A stretch of DNA of 5,500 nucleotides. Origin: Alphaproteobacteria bacterium (lineage in GTDB: Bacteria > Pseudomonadota > Alphaproteobacteria > Rickettsiales > UBA3002). The stretch lies in contig JAKFUW010000024.1 of NCBI GenBank assembly GCA_021732545.1, forward strand, positions 1 through 5,500, given 5' to 3'. The notes under the pieces are model-generated. The model searched no databases. It saw only the letters and a program-made list of their open reading frames with translations, and was not told the origin of the DNA. The position numbers and the translations under genes were made by a program. Positions 1-4,653 of this stretch are shown here, in pieces; position 1 is the first letter of the stretch, and each line of letters starts with the position of its first letter.

Positions 1-57
1 TTGCGCCTGCTTTAATATCGTCATGATCTGAGAGTCCGTAAATCGTTGATGCTTCAT
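1..57 (-). CDS. IS3-family transposase OrfA, N-terminal fragment
   Basis: The 19 visible codons read MKHQRFTDSQIMTILKQAQ, the typical opening of the helix-turn-helix OrfA protein of IS3-family insertion sequences, which binds the element ends and is joined to the OrfB DDE transposase by programmed frameshifting. The start is the ATG at 57-55. It has a strong AGGAG ribosome-binding site at 70-66, eight bases upstream, so the start is well supported. The gene reads leftward out of the window, so the remainder, OrfB and the distal terminal repeat cannot be seen. It could be an intact element or a remnant. The family call rests on a short but characteristic N-terminus, and the subgroup is not determined. 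Confidence 0.75.
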   Translation of the reverse strand, partial: MKHQRFTDSQIMTILKQAQ

Positions 58-127
58 CGTAAAATCTCCTCTTCGTTAAGATAAAAAATTCTACTCAAAA
101 CTACCCCTAATTTATGGGGGGATTACC
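1..127 (-). mobile_element. Terminal part of an IS3-like insertion sequence
   Basis: The leader of the OrfA fragment (58-127) contains C-rich and G-rich runs around an AT core (about 103-121), the kind of sequence found at IS3-family ends. The exact outer end is uncertain because I cannot find the canonical terminal TG with confidence. A TG is present at 140-139 on the minus strand, but that lies inside the 27-bp repeat shared with 898-924. The partner end and any target duplication are outside the window. The right limit given here is where the shared repeat begins and is provisional. Confidence 0.5.
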
Positions 128-154
128 TGGGTACTTCCACGCCCGATTCTTGCT
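128..154 (+). repeat. 27-bp direct repeat, left copy
   Basis: This segment matches 898-924 at 26 of 27 positions, and the last 22 bases (133-154 and 903-924) are identical. The right copy is coding sequence near the 3' end of the minus-strand gene 872-1405. The single difference (T132 against C902) falls at a third codon position and would be synonymous, GTA against GTG for Val. Read on the minus strand in the matching frame, this copy is followed by one Arg codon and a TAA at 125-123, and it has an in-frame stop at its upstream edge. It therefore looks like a detached piece of that gene's tail. It is far too long for an IS3 target duplication. Confidence 0.85.
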
Positions 155-178
155 ATCGTCATTAAATCTTTATATAAT
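150..178 (+). promoter_or_regulatory. Probable sigma70-type promoter for the kinase-like gene
   Basis: TTGCTA (150-155) and a perfect TATAAT (173-178) are separated by 17 bases. Five of the six -35 bases lie in the left copy of the 27-bp repeat. Transcription would start near 185, leaving only about 13 untranslated bases before the ATG at 198. This is a sequence match only. Confidence 0.6.
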
Positions 179-197
179 GATGTTATAGTTTTACGTT

Positions 198-875
198 ATG
201 ACAACTATTTCACAATTAATTCAAAGATTAATACAAGAAGGTGTTGCTCAAAATAATTGGACAATCTCTCAGCTAACTTCCAAACAAAATGCCGTTTTTC
301 TGATTTCCAGCCAACTTAATGAATATGGCATTACATCGGTTGCCCCAAAAACGATGGGGGGAAGCATGTCTCTGGTAGTGGAACTACCAGAAAGAAATCA
401 AGTCTTGCGTATTGTAGATTCAAAAAAGGAACGTTCCCCTGCTGGTCATCCATTGATGCTACAACCCGATCATGATCTTGGAGAGATAGATGGTTTTAGA
501 GTACAAATTTTTCCAAAGGTAAAATTACTGTCTCAAGCCATTGAAGATGGATCAATCAGCAAAAAGGAGGCGCTGAAGAAAATAATAGGCTTGGTGGATG
601 CATTTTTGGCAAGAGAAGAGTTGTTCTGGGATGTTCGCGTGCCAAATATATGTGTTACGGCTGAAAATGAACTCAAACTGCTTGATCCTGGATCAGTCTG
701 TCCAATATCCGAGCGTTATGATGGACTTATTGGCAATGACACCCACACAAATGACGACAAATTTAAAAAGAACATCGCTTATTTATGTGAGGAATTAGGG
801 GAATGGACTCCGGCTGTTAATAGACAACAAATCAAGCAGGAAGCAAAACTCACTTCAAAATCTGCAGGCCTCTAA
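198..875 (+). CDS. Unrecognised protein with a protein-kinase-like catalytic core
   Basis: I do not recognise this 225-residue protein as a named family. Its layout resembles a small or degenerate protein kinase. A GGS plus beta-strand segment (54-63) and VLRIV (69-73) occupy the place of the glycine loop and the VAxK strand. FWDVRVPNICV (143-153) fits the catalytic-loop pattern D-x4-N, with D145 and N150. LKLLDPGS (159-166) matches the DFG position with Pro in place of Phe. I see no clear ATP-binding Lys, and the C-lobe after DPG is short, so it may be a pseudokinase or an atypical kinase such as those among bacterial effectors and aminoglycoside kinase-like proteins. No signal peptide or membrane segment is evident. 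There is no Shine-Dalgarno before the ATG. The gene is AT-rich compared with its right-hand neighbours, lies between two copies of a 27-bp repeat next to an IS end, and overlaps the convergent gene by four bases. All of this suggests acquired DNA. The kinase reading is an inference. Confidence 0.65.
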   Translation: MTTISQLIQRLIQEGVAQNNWTISQLTSKQNAVFLISSQLNEYGITSVAPKTMGGSMSLVVELPERNQVLRIVDSKKERSPAGHPLMLQPDHDLGEIDGFRVQIFPKVKLLSQAIEDGSISKKEALKKIIGLVDAFLAREELFWDVRVPNICVTAENELKLLDPGSVCPISERYDGLIGNDTHTNDDKFKKNIAYLCEELGEWTPAVNRQQIKQEAKLTSKSAGL

Positions 876-1405
876 TCAAACCGTTTCCAAAGCTGGGTGG
901 GCACTTCCACGCCCGATTCTTGCTCGAGCAATTCCAGCCGTTCACCATCCCATTGATGGCGCAGAAAATTCACCTGATAGCCCACTTCGCCCTTAATCCA
1001 CACATCAAAGAAAGGCAGCTGGCCATAGTCTTGCTTAATGCGATATTCATAAACAAAACCACTGAATGCCTTATCAAGCGTGCCTTTTTCGTTGGAAAGA
1101 TAGAGATAGAGCGGCTTTCCCGAACTACTATTGAACATATTATTGGTCTGATTGCCGCATTTATAGCCGCGCCCATCGAGCAGATAATCGGGGCGTTTAT
1201 CGCCGTTAAAATCGGCCTGATCGATATAGGCTTCATCGAAGAAGAATTTTTCCCCAAGGCCACGGCACATTTCGCGCGCATATTCCACTTCGTATCGCAC
1301 TTCAGCGGGCAATTTCGCTTTCACCTCAACCGGTTTTTCCACATTGGTGATAATGCTAGGGGCACGCAGCGATGCAACGAGTAATAAAGTGGCGACAGAG
1401 ATCAT
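872..1405 (-). CDS. Small probable exported protein with FG-GAP-like Asp/Asn/Gly motif
   Basis: This 177-residue protein has no assigned function. Residues 1-13 form a hydrophobic stretch resembling a signal peptide or membrane anchor, although no basic residue precedes it. DFNGDKRPDY (65-74) has the D-x-N-x-D-x-x-x-D spacing of calcium-binding or FG-GAP-type loops found in secreted proteins. Cys47 and Cys83 flank this loop and could form a disulfide outside the cytoplasm. The segment from about 133 to 157 (FFDVWIKG to WDGERL) resembles a closing beta unit. The ATG at 1405 is supported by AGGA at 1416-1413, seven bases upstream, and by an in-frame TAG at 1417-1415. The gene follows rlmB but appears to have its own promoter. 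Its last eight codons (TQLWKRFD) lie beyond the 27-bp repeat, so the present C-terminus may come from inserted DNA. It overlaps the convergent kinase-like gene by four bases. Confidence 0.75.
   Translation of the reverse strand: MISVATLLLVASLRAPSIITNVEKPVEVKAKLPAEVRYEVEYAREMCRGLGEKFFFDEAYIDQADFNGDKRPDYLLDGRGYKCGNQTNNMFNSSSGKPLYLYLSNEKGTLDKAFSGFVYEYRIKQDYGQLPFFDVWIKGEVGYQVNFLRHQWDGERLELLEQESGVEVPTQLWKRFD
898..924 (+). repeat. 27-bp direct repeat, right copy
   Basis: This is the partner of 128-154, 770 bases away, with one mismatch at 902. On the minus strand it encodes roughly QESGVEVP near the end of the gene 872-1405, so it is the likely ancestral copy. Similarity stops abruptly on both sides. 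Confidence 0.85.
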
Positions 1406-1432
1406 GGGGATTTCCTAAAAGTCATTAAACAC

Positions 1433-1461
1433 AGTATAACGATTTTTTAAGCGCGCGCCAA
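1433..1461 (-). promoter_or_regulatory. Probable promoter for the gene 872-1405
   Basis: On the minus strand, TTGGCG (1461-1456) and TATACT (1438-1433) are exactly 17 bases apart. They match the -35 and -10 consensus at four and five of six positions. The -35 begins just after the rlmB stop codon, and transcription would start about 20 bases before the start codon at 1405. This suggests the downstream gene is not wholly dependent on the fieF-rlmB transcript. Confidence 0.5.
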
Positions 1462-1462
1462 C

Positions 1463-2212
1463 TTAAACAGCGGTCGCCGCATACAGCGCAATGGCCGCCG
1501 CGTTAGATACATTCAAACTTTCCATCAATGGCGCAATGGGAATGGATACGAGCACATCGCAGCCTTGCGCACTCAAGCGCCGCAAACCCTTACCTTCTGC
1601 GCCCATCACCACGCATAGCGGTTTATAATCTTTGAGTTTACTCACGCAATCTCGCGCTCCGCCATCTAAACCCGCTATCCAATAGCCTTGCGACTTGAGC
1701 TCTTTCATGGTGTGCGCAAGGTTCGTCACCCGCACCATCGGCACCAGGTCGAGCGCGCCGCACGCGGCCTTGGCCATCGCAGCGGTTTCTGGTGGAGCAT
1801 GGTCTTTGGGCACCAACACGGCGGATACCCCAAAGGCTGCAGCGGTTCGCAACATGGCGCCCACATTATGCGGATCGGTCACTTGATCGAGCATGAGGAT
1901 CAGTTGATTTTCTGCTGCGTTTGGCATCCAGTGACCTGCATCCAGCGGCAGCACTTCGCACGCAATCCCCTGATGCACAGCGCCTTCGGGCAGCAAACGG
2001 TGCAGGCGCTCTGAATCTACTTCTTCCCACGGATGGCGCGTGGATTGAAGCTGAAAATGGGCATTGGCCGCGCGCGTGACGACTATTTTTTTGATGTCGC
2101 GATCAGGGTTTTGCATCGCCGCTTCGCACGCATGAGTGCCATACATCCAATAGCTTCCACCGCTGCGCGCACGATTGGGAGATTGTTTTTTATCAAGGCG
2201 CGGGCGGGCCAT
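1463..2212 (-). CDS. rlmB: TrmH/SpoU-family 2'-O-ribose rRNA methyltransferase, RlmB type
   Basis: The protein is a SAM-dependent ribose 2'-O-methyltransferase of the SPOUT superfamily. In characterised RlmB enzymes the target is Gm2251 in the peptidyl-transferase P loop of 23S rRNA. It has 249 residues, the usual length. An N-terminal substrate-binding domain opens with YGTHACEAAMQN (24-35). The three SpoU motifs follow: DQVTDPHNVGAMLRTA (109-124, with N116 and R122), VVMGAEGKGLRR (201-212, with E206), and VSIPIAPLMESLNVSNAAA (222-240, with N234 and S236). The last two build the knotted SAM site. The basic first 20 residues are typical of family tails. The ATG at 2212 overlaps the transporter stop as TAATG, with no strong Shine-Dalgarno, so translation is probably coupled. 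The exact nucleotide target is a family inference, and a tRNA-modifying TrmH relative is less likely given the domain layout. Confidence 0.93.
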   Translation of the reverse strand: MARPRLDKKQSPNRARSGGSYWMYGTHACEAAMQNPDRDIKKIVVTRAANAHFQLQSTRHPWEEVDSERLHRLLPEGAVHQGIACEVLPLDAGHWMPNAAENQLILMLDQVTDPHNVGAMLRTAAAFGVSAVLVPKDHAPPETAAMAKAACGALDLVPMVRVTNLAHTMKELKSQGYWIAGLDGGARDCVSKLKDYKPLCVVMGAEGKGLRRLSAQGCDVLVSIPIAPLMESLNVSNAAAIALYAATAV

Positions 2213-3117
2213 TATACCGGATCCTGATGCAACATAATATCACTGCCTGGAAAAAGCGCTTCCAGTTCTTTTTCCAGCCCTTCGGCAATATCATGGGCTT
2301 GTAAAAAGCTTAAAGTCCGGTCAAGCTCAATATGCATTTGAATAAAGGCTTTCAACCCTGAATAACGCGTTTTAAGCTGATGATAACCCCGAATATCGGG
2401 ATAATCTTTCAGCAACGCATGGATTTTTTCTTTTTCGCTATCTGGCATTTCGCGGTTCATCAAATTATTAAATCCGCGCTGCCCCACCTCCCACGCTTCT
2501 TTCATAATATACATGGCAATCACCATCGCCATCACGGGGTCCAGCCATTGGATACCCAGATATTTGAGCGCCAGAAGCGACACAATCACGCTCACATACA
2601 TCAGCAAATCGCCCAGATAATGTAGCGAATCGGATTTCACAATGAGCGAGCCCGTTTGGCGGAATACATGGCGCTGATACATCACCAACCCGAAAGTGAG
2701 AATCAGCGAAAACACCATCACATTGATCCCCGCTTGCGGCGAGCTGGCCGTGTGGCCTTCAATCAGTGTGATTACCGCTTGGCCCACCACAAACAACATC
2801 GAGCCGCAAATAAAGGCAAATTGCCCCAACGCCATAATATCTTCGATGCTGCTATGGCCAAAGCGATGGTCGTCATCGGCAGGTTTAATCGCATAGCGAA
2901 TCGCAAAAAAGTTGATCGAAGACACAATCAAATCAAACAGCGAATCAGCCAGTGACGACATTAAACTCACCGCATCCGTCACCCACCACGCCCACATTTT
3001 GGCGATCAGCAACACCAGCGCCACGCTCACCGATGCCCACGCCACGCGCTTTAAAAGGCGGTCGATGTGGGGGGTGGTAGCAGCAGGCGGCGCTGCATGT
3101 ACGTGATGATGACCCAT
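2212..3117 (-). CDS. fieF: Cation diffusion facilitator, FieF/YiiP-like metal efflux transporter
   Basis: This inner-membrane antiporter family exports divalent metals such as Zn2+, Fe2+, Cd2+ or Mn2+ in exchange for protons. The 301-residue product has about six membrane segments between residues 25 and 205. Its transport site is intact: D58 and D62 in LADSLFD, and H166 and D170 in SDSLHYLGD. This DD/HD set is typical of the zinc- and iron-exporting branch. DDDHRFGHS (81-89) is the family signature after the second helix. The C-terminal cytoplasmic domain ends in LHQDPV, as in YiiP relatives. The N-terminus is His-rich (GHHHVH). The ATG at 3117 fits homologues and lies downstream of the predicted start of transcription. 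A GTG at 3162 would add 15 residues but falls within the promoter spacing, so I reject it. The gene is followed directly by rlmB (TAATG overlap). The exact metal cannot be read from sequence. Confidence 0.9.
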   Translation of the reverse strand: MGHHHVHAAPPAATTPHIDRLLKRVAWASVSVALVLLIAKMWAWWVTDAVSLMSSLADSLFDLIVSSINFFAIRYAIKPADDDHRFGHSSIEDIMALGQFAFICGSMLFVVGQAVITLIEGHTASSPQAGINVMVFSLILTFGLVMYQRHVFRQTGSLIVKSDSLHYLGDLLMYVSVIVSLLALKYLGIQWLDPVMAMVIAMYIMKEAWEVGQRGFNNLMNREMPDSEKEKIHALLKDYPDIRGYHQLKTRYSGLKAFIQMHIELDRTLSFLQAHDIAEGLEKELEALFPGSDIMLHQDPV

Positions 3118-3147
3118 AAACCTAGCTTGTGCGTTGACAATGGCGTC

Positions 3148-3177
3148 CTTATACAGTAGCACCTAGCGCGTTGTCAC
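3148..3177 (-). promoter_or_regulatory. Probable promoter of the fieF-like/rlmB unit
   Basis: On the minus strand, GTGACA (3177-3172) and TATAAG (3153-3148) are separated by 18 bases, each one base off consensus. Transcription would begin near 3141, upstream of the ATG at 3117 but downstream of the alternative GTG at 3162. No metal-regulator operator was recognised. Confidence 0.55.
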
Positions 3178-3197
3178 CTGATAAGGTTACGATATGT

Positions 3198-3283
3198 GGA
3201 GGGGTGGCCGAGCGGTCAATGGCAACAGACTGTAAATCTGTCGGGTTTTCCCTACGTTGGTTCAAATCCAACTCCCTCCACCA
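3198..3283 (+). tRNA. tRNA-Tyr (GTA)
   Basis: A class II tRNA folds cleanly. The acceptor stem is GGAGGGG with TCCCTCC, ending in a G-T pair. The D arm is GCCGAGCGGTCAATGGC. The anticodon stem is ACAGA with TCTGT around the loop CTGTAAA, giving anticodon GTA at 3232-3234. A long variable arm follows, and the T arm is GTTGG/CCAAC around TTCAAAT. Discriminator A3280 is followed by an encoded CCA (3281-3283). The gene diverges from the fieF-like gene. A perfect TTGACA at 3134-3139 could serve as its -35, but I see no convincing -10 at 17 bases. Confidence 0.97.
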
Positions 3284-3325
3284 CCTTATTCTCCTTGCAA
3301 TATAATATGTTATGATGATATTTTG

Positions 3326-3375
3326 TGCGCCGCAGTGGCGGATATCCTGCTATAGAAGTTGACCACGCAGGCGCA
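3326..3375. repeat. GC-rich inverted repeat downstream of tRNA-Tyr
   Basis: TGCGCC (3326-3331) pairs with GGCGCA (3370-3375). Inside it, after a symmetrical GCA/GCA internal loop, GTGG (3335-3338) pairs with CCAC (3363-3366). The apex also contains the palindrome GGATATCC. There is no T run, so it is not a standard terminator. It could be a structured RNA element, but I do not recognise one. Confidence 0.5.
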
Positions 3376-3527
3376 TGAATGCACCTTTCTGGAGGCTCTT
3401 TCTCAAAATATCTCTGAGGGGCGTTTTTTAAACCGTGAGAAGCTTGTCAAAAGTATTTTCTGAGACTGATGAAAATAAAAATCTTCGCTTAGCACTTGAG
3501 AAACTCAAGAGGCGAAACTTTCTCGAA

Positions 3528-3553
3528 GACCGCTCTATTAGACCGCTCTATTA
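3528..3553 (+). repeat. 13-bp perfect tandem duplication
   Basis: GACCGCTCTATTA occurs twice without a spacer (3528-3540 and 3541-3553). Because 13 is not a multiple of three, it shifts the reading frame running through this region. It looks like a recent slippage or duplication event. Confidence 0.9.
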
Positions 3554-3575
3554 GAAAAGGTAAAGACTACTTTCG

Positions 3576-3615
3576 CCGATATGTTCTGAAACACAGATAC
3601 TTATACGCATATCGG
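3576..3615. repeat. 8-bp perfect inverted repeat with long loop
   Basis: CCGATATG (3576-3583) is complementary to CATATCGG (3608-3615) across a 24-base loop. A further CG/CG pair outside becomes possible with one bulged G. On the + strand GCGTTTTC follows. The loop is long for a factor-independent terminator, so the role is unclear. Confidence 0.45.
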
Positions 3616-3767
3616 GCGTTTTCACAGACGTTTCCAGATGCTGTTAGGCCGCCATTTGATTGACGCACAGTTTTTCTTGTCCGTCTTCTTACGTTTGTGT
3701 GTGAGATAAAAACCCTACAACATAACTCTGGACTTAATGTGGACTTAAGGCTTATGATTTTGCCACC

Positions 3768-3790
3768 TAAAAGCTAGCGGATACCCGCTA
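3768..3790 (-). terminator. Probable terminator of tRNA-Thr
   Basis: TAGCGG (3775-3780) and CCGCTA (3785-3790) form a perfect six-pair stem with a four-base loop. Read on the minus strand, the stem is followed by GC and then TTTT. It lies 15 bases past the encoded CCA of tRNA-Thr. The T run is short, so termination may be partial. Confidence 0.5.
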
Positions 3791-3805
3791 ACCTGTTGAG
3801 AGAAA

Positions 3806-3880
3806 TGGTGCCGATGAGAAGAATCGAACTTCCGACCCCGTCATTACCAATGACGTGCTCTACCACTGAGCTACATCGGC
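3806..3880 (-). tRNA. tRNA-Thr (GGT)
   Basis: On the minus strand the acceptor stem GCCGATG pairs with CATCGGC. The D arm is GCTCAGTGGTAGAGC. The anticodon stem CGTCA/TGACG encloses TTGGTAA, giving anticodon GGT (+ strand ACC at 3846-3848). The T stem GGAAG/CTTCT has one G-T pair around TTCGATT. Discriminator A is followed by an encoded CCA (+ strand TGG, 3806-3808). It is convergent with tRNA-Tyr. I found no convincing promoter in 3881-3960. Confidence 0.97.
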
Positions 3881-4048
3881 ACATCACCGCATAAAGCGCG
3901 GATGAAAAGCGAACGACTTGATGCCACAGACGAGCGCGCGACGCAAGCATTGTTTATGCACGGCCAAAAAGGTGGCGCAATGGCTTGGGAGCAGCGCACA
4001 CAAACATCTGCTCGCTTTTAGGCCAAAAACTGTGTAGGATGTTGAAAA

Positions 4049-4243
4049 ATGAGGCAAACAGACATGGCAGCATCTTCTACATCCGCACCTGCTGGCTCCA
4101 AAGCACGCTCACACGCTGCATCAGCAGCTGTTGAAAATGAAAAAGATCAAAGACTTAAATCGGCACTAAAGCGTAACTTACAACGCCGCAAGCTGGCACA
4201 AGCACGAGCTGATGGCGATGCTGCCGTGGATGACCGAGATTAA
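4049..4243 (+). CDS. Small basic hypothetical protein
   Basis: The 64-residue product has an Ala/Ser-rich, probably disordered N-terminal half. It is followed by a strongly basic helix, DQRLKSALKRNLQRRKLAQARA (about 33-54), and an acidic tail. I recall similar short proteins ending in RLKxALRxNLxRRKAQAR in many alphaproteobacteria, but I cannot verify that here, and no function is known to me. The basic helix could bind nucleic acid or ribosomes, which is speculation. Two starts are plausible: ATG 4049 with AGGA at 4036-4039, and ATG 4064 with GAGG at 4051-4054, each nine bases upstream. The second gives 59 residues. It leads a run of same-strand genes up to yebC. The next coding frame is the same frame, separated only by the TAA at 4241-4243. 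Confidence 0.65.
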   Translation: MRQTDMAASSTSAPAGSKARSHAASAAVENEKDQRLKSALKRNLQRRKLAQARADGDAAVDDRD

Positions 4244-4264
4244 TTCAAACCAACGGAGCCTATC

Positions 4265-4564
4265 ATTCACGTAGATGCCAAATTAAAAAAGAAGCTGGTT
4301 CAGCTGCGTAATAAAAAAAATCAGCGGATTTTTCAGCACGCGGCGCAACATCGTGATGAGCATGAACAGCAGATGGAAGATGAAAAGTCGCTGCTGACTC
4401 CTAAAAAAGACAGCCGCAGCAAAGAGCAGCGCGAAGGCGATGAAGAAATATGGAGCGCCAAAGTGCAACAGGTTCGCAACCGCCTGACCGATAAAAAACG
4501 CAATGCCACCGATAAATGGAACCGCTTTGCCGGCACCGAAGATGCAGGCGCGATGGGAAGGTAA
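4265..4564 (+). CDS. Small highly charged hypothetical protein, probable ATT start
   Basis: The frame encodes about 99 residues dominated by Lys, Arg, Glu, Gln and Asp, mostly helical and possibly coiled-coil. It ends in a more conserved-looking tail, DKWNRFAGTEDAGAMGR. No ATG, GTG or TTG occurs in frame between the preceding TAA (4241-4243) and the ATG at 4373. Coding character begins well before 4373, as in HVDAKLKKKLVQLRNKKNQR. GGAG at 4255-4258 lies six bases before ATT at 4265, the same rare initiator used by infC, so I place the start there. ATC at 4262 is an alternative with poor spacing. The ATG at 4373 lacks a ribosome-binding site and would give 63 residues. Read-through of the upstream TAA would fuse it to the preceding protein. 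I do not recognise the family. Confidence 0.6.
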   Translation: MHVDAKLKKKLVQLRNKKNQRIFQHAAQHRDEHEQQMEDEKSLLTPKKDSRSKEQREGDEEIWSAKVQQVRNRLTDKKRNATDKWNRFAGTEDAGAMGR

Positions 4565-4568
4565 ATTA

Positions 4569-4647
4569 GTTGCCAGTTACCAGTTGCCAGTTGCCAGTGA
4601 TTGTTTTATTTATTCTTACTGGCAACTCACAACTCGCAACTGGAAAC
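4569..4647. repeat. Heptamer tandem repeats in inverted arrangement upstream of yebC
   Basis: Four tandem heptamers (GTTGCCA, GTTACCA, GTTGCCA, GTTGCCA) occupy 4569-4596. After a short AT-rich loop, four more in reverse orientation occupy 4620-4647 (TGGCAAC, TCACAAC, TCGCAAC, TGGAAAC). The innermost units plus two more bases form a perfect nine-pair stem (4590-4598 with 4618-4626), and the outer units pair imperfectly. The outermost unit supplies GGAAA at 4642-4646, the likely yebC ribosome-binding site. The array can therefore fold into a hairpin that would partly cover translation initiation. Heptamer tandem repeats are known from cyanobacteria, but relation to those is not implied. Confidence 0.85.
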
Positions 4648-4653
4648 TCCCAT

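Larger units (their letters stand above)
3375..3663 (+). pseudogene. Possible broken small gene, function unknown
   Basis: One frame reads from an ATG at 3375 (MNAPFWRLFLKISLRGVF) to a TAA at 3429-3431. It continues in the same frame from 3432 with a protein-like, charged stretch (SETDENKNLRLALEKLKRR and onward). It then hits TAG directly after an exact 13-bp tandem duplication (3528-3553). Removing one duplicate unit shifts the frame and gives a further run of about 35 codons, rich in Arg, Tyr and Lys, to a TGA at 3661-3663. Two separate lesions suggest decay. I recognise no family, and no clear ribosome-binding site precedes the ATG. A fortuitous AT-rich reading frame remains possible. Confidence 0.35.
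3284..3805. other. Intergenic region without an intact gene
   Basis: About 520 bases separate the two tRNA genes. The stretch is AT-richer than the flanking housekeeping genes. I see: a GC-rich inverted repeat at 3326-3375; a weak hairpin (about 3399-3421) before six Ts at 3424-3429 that might end the tRNA-Tyr transcript; a probable broken small gene with a 13-bp tandem duplication; an inverted repeat at 3576-3615; a 9-bp direct repeat TGGACTTAA at 3729-3737 and 3740-3748; and a hairpin that probably terminates tRNA-Thr. No tRNA-end duplication or integrase was found. Confidence 0.6.

Noticed and set aside
920..1384. Long + strand frame opposite the exported-protein gene
   Set aside because: It is antisense to a gene with a clear ribosome-binding site, promoter and Asp/Asn/Gly motif, and its product has no domain-like features.
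1448..1463. GC-rich palindrome and A/T run after rlmB as a terminator
   Set aside because: Read in the rlmB direction the palindrome is followed by As, not Ts. The segment instead fits the promoter of the next gene.
3118..3162. GTG start at 3162 for the fieF-like transporter
   Set aside because: It lies upstream of the predicted transcription start, has no well-spaced ribosome-binding site, and adds residues unlike family N-termini.
3540..3720. Minus-strand frame through the suspected pseudogene region
   Set aside because: It has no start with a ribosome-binding site and less protein-like composition than the + strand frame.
3284..3805. tmRNA, 6S RNA, RNase P RNA or SRP RNA between the tRNA genes
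   Set aside because: I could not match any hallmark of these RNAs, and the folding elements seen do not fit their known architectures.
3902..4021. 39-codon + strand frame (MKSERLDATDERATQ and onward)
   Set aside because: It is short, has no ribosome-binding site, and overlaps the expected promoter region of tRNA-Thr. A real micro-gene cannot be excluded without homologues.
4569..4647. CRISPR array
   Set aside because: The repeats are 7 bp long with no unique spacers and are arranged as an inverted pair of tandem blocks.
4570..4653. N-terminal extension of yebC from a TTG at 4570
   Set aside because: The 28 extra residues are a translation of the heptamer repeats and loop. The family N-terminus MAGHSQF begins exactly at ATG 4654, which has its own ribosome-binding site.
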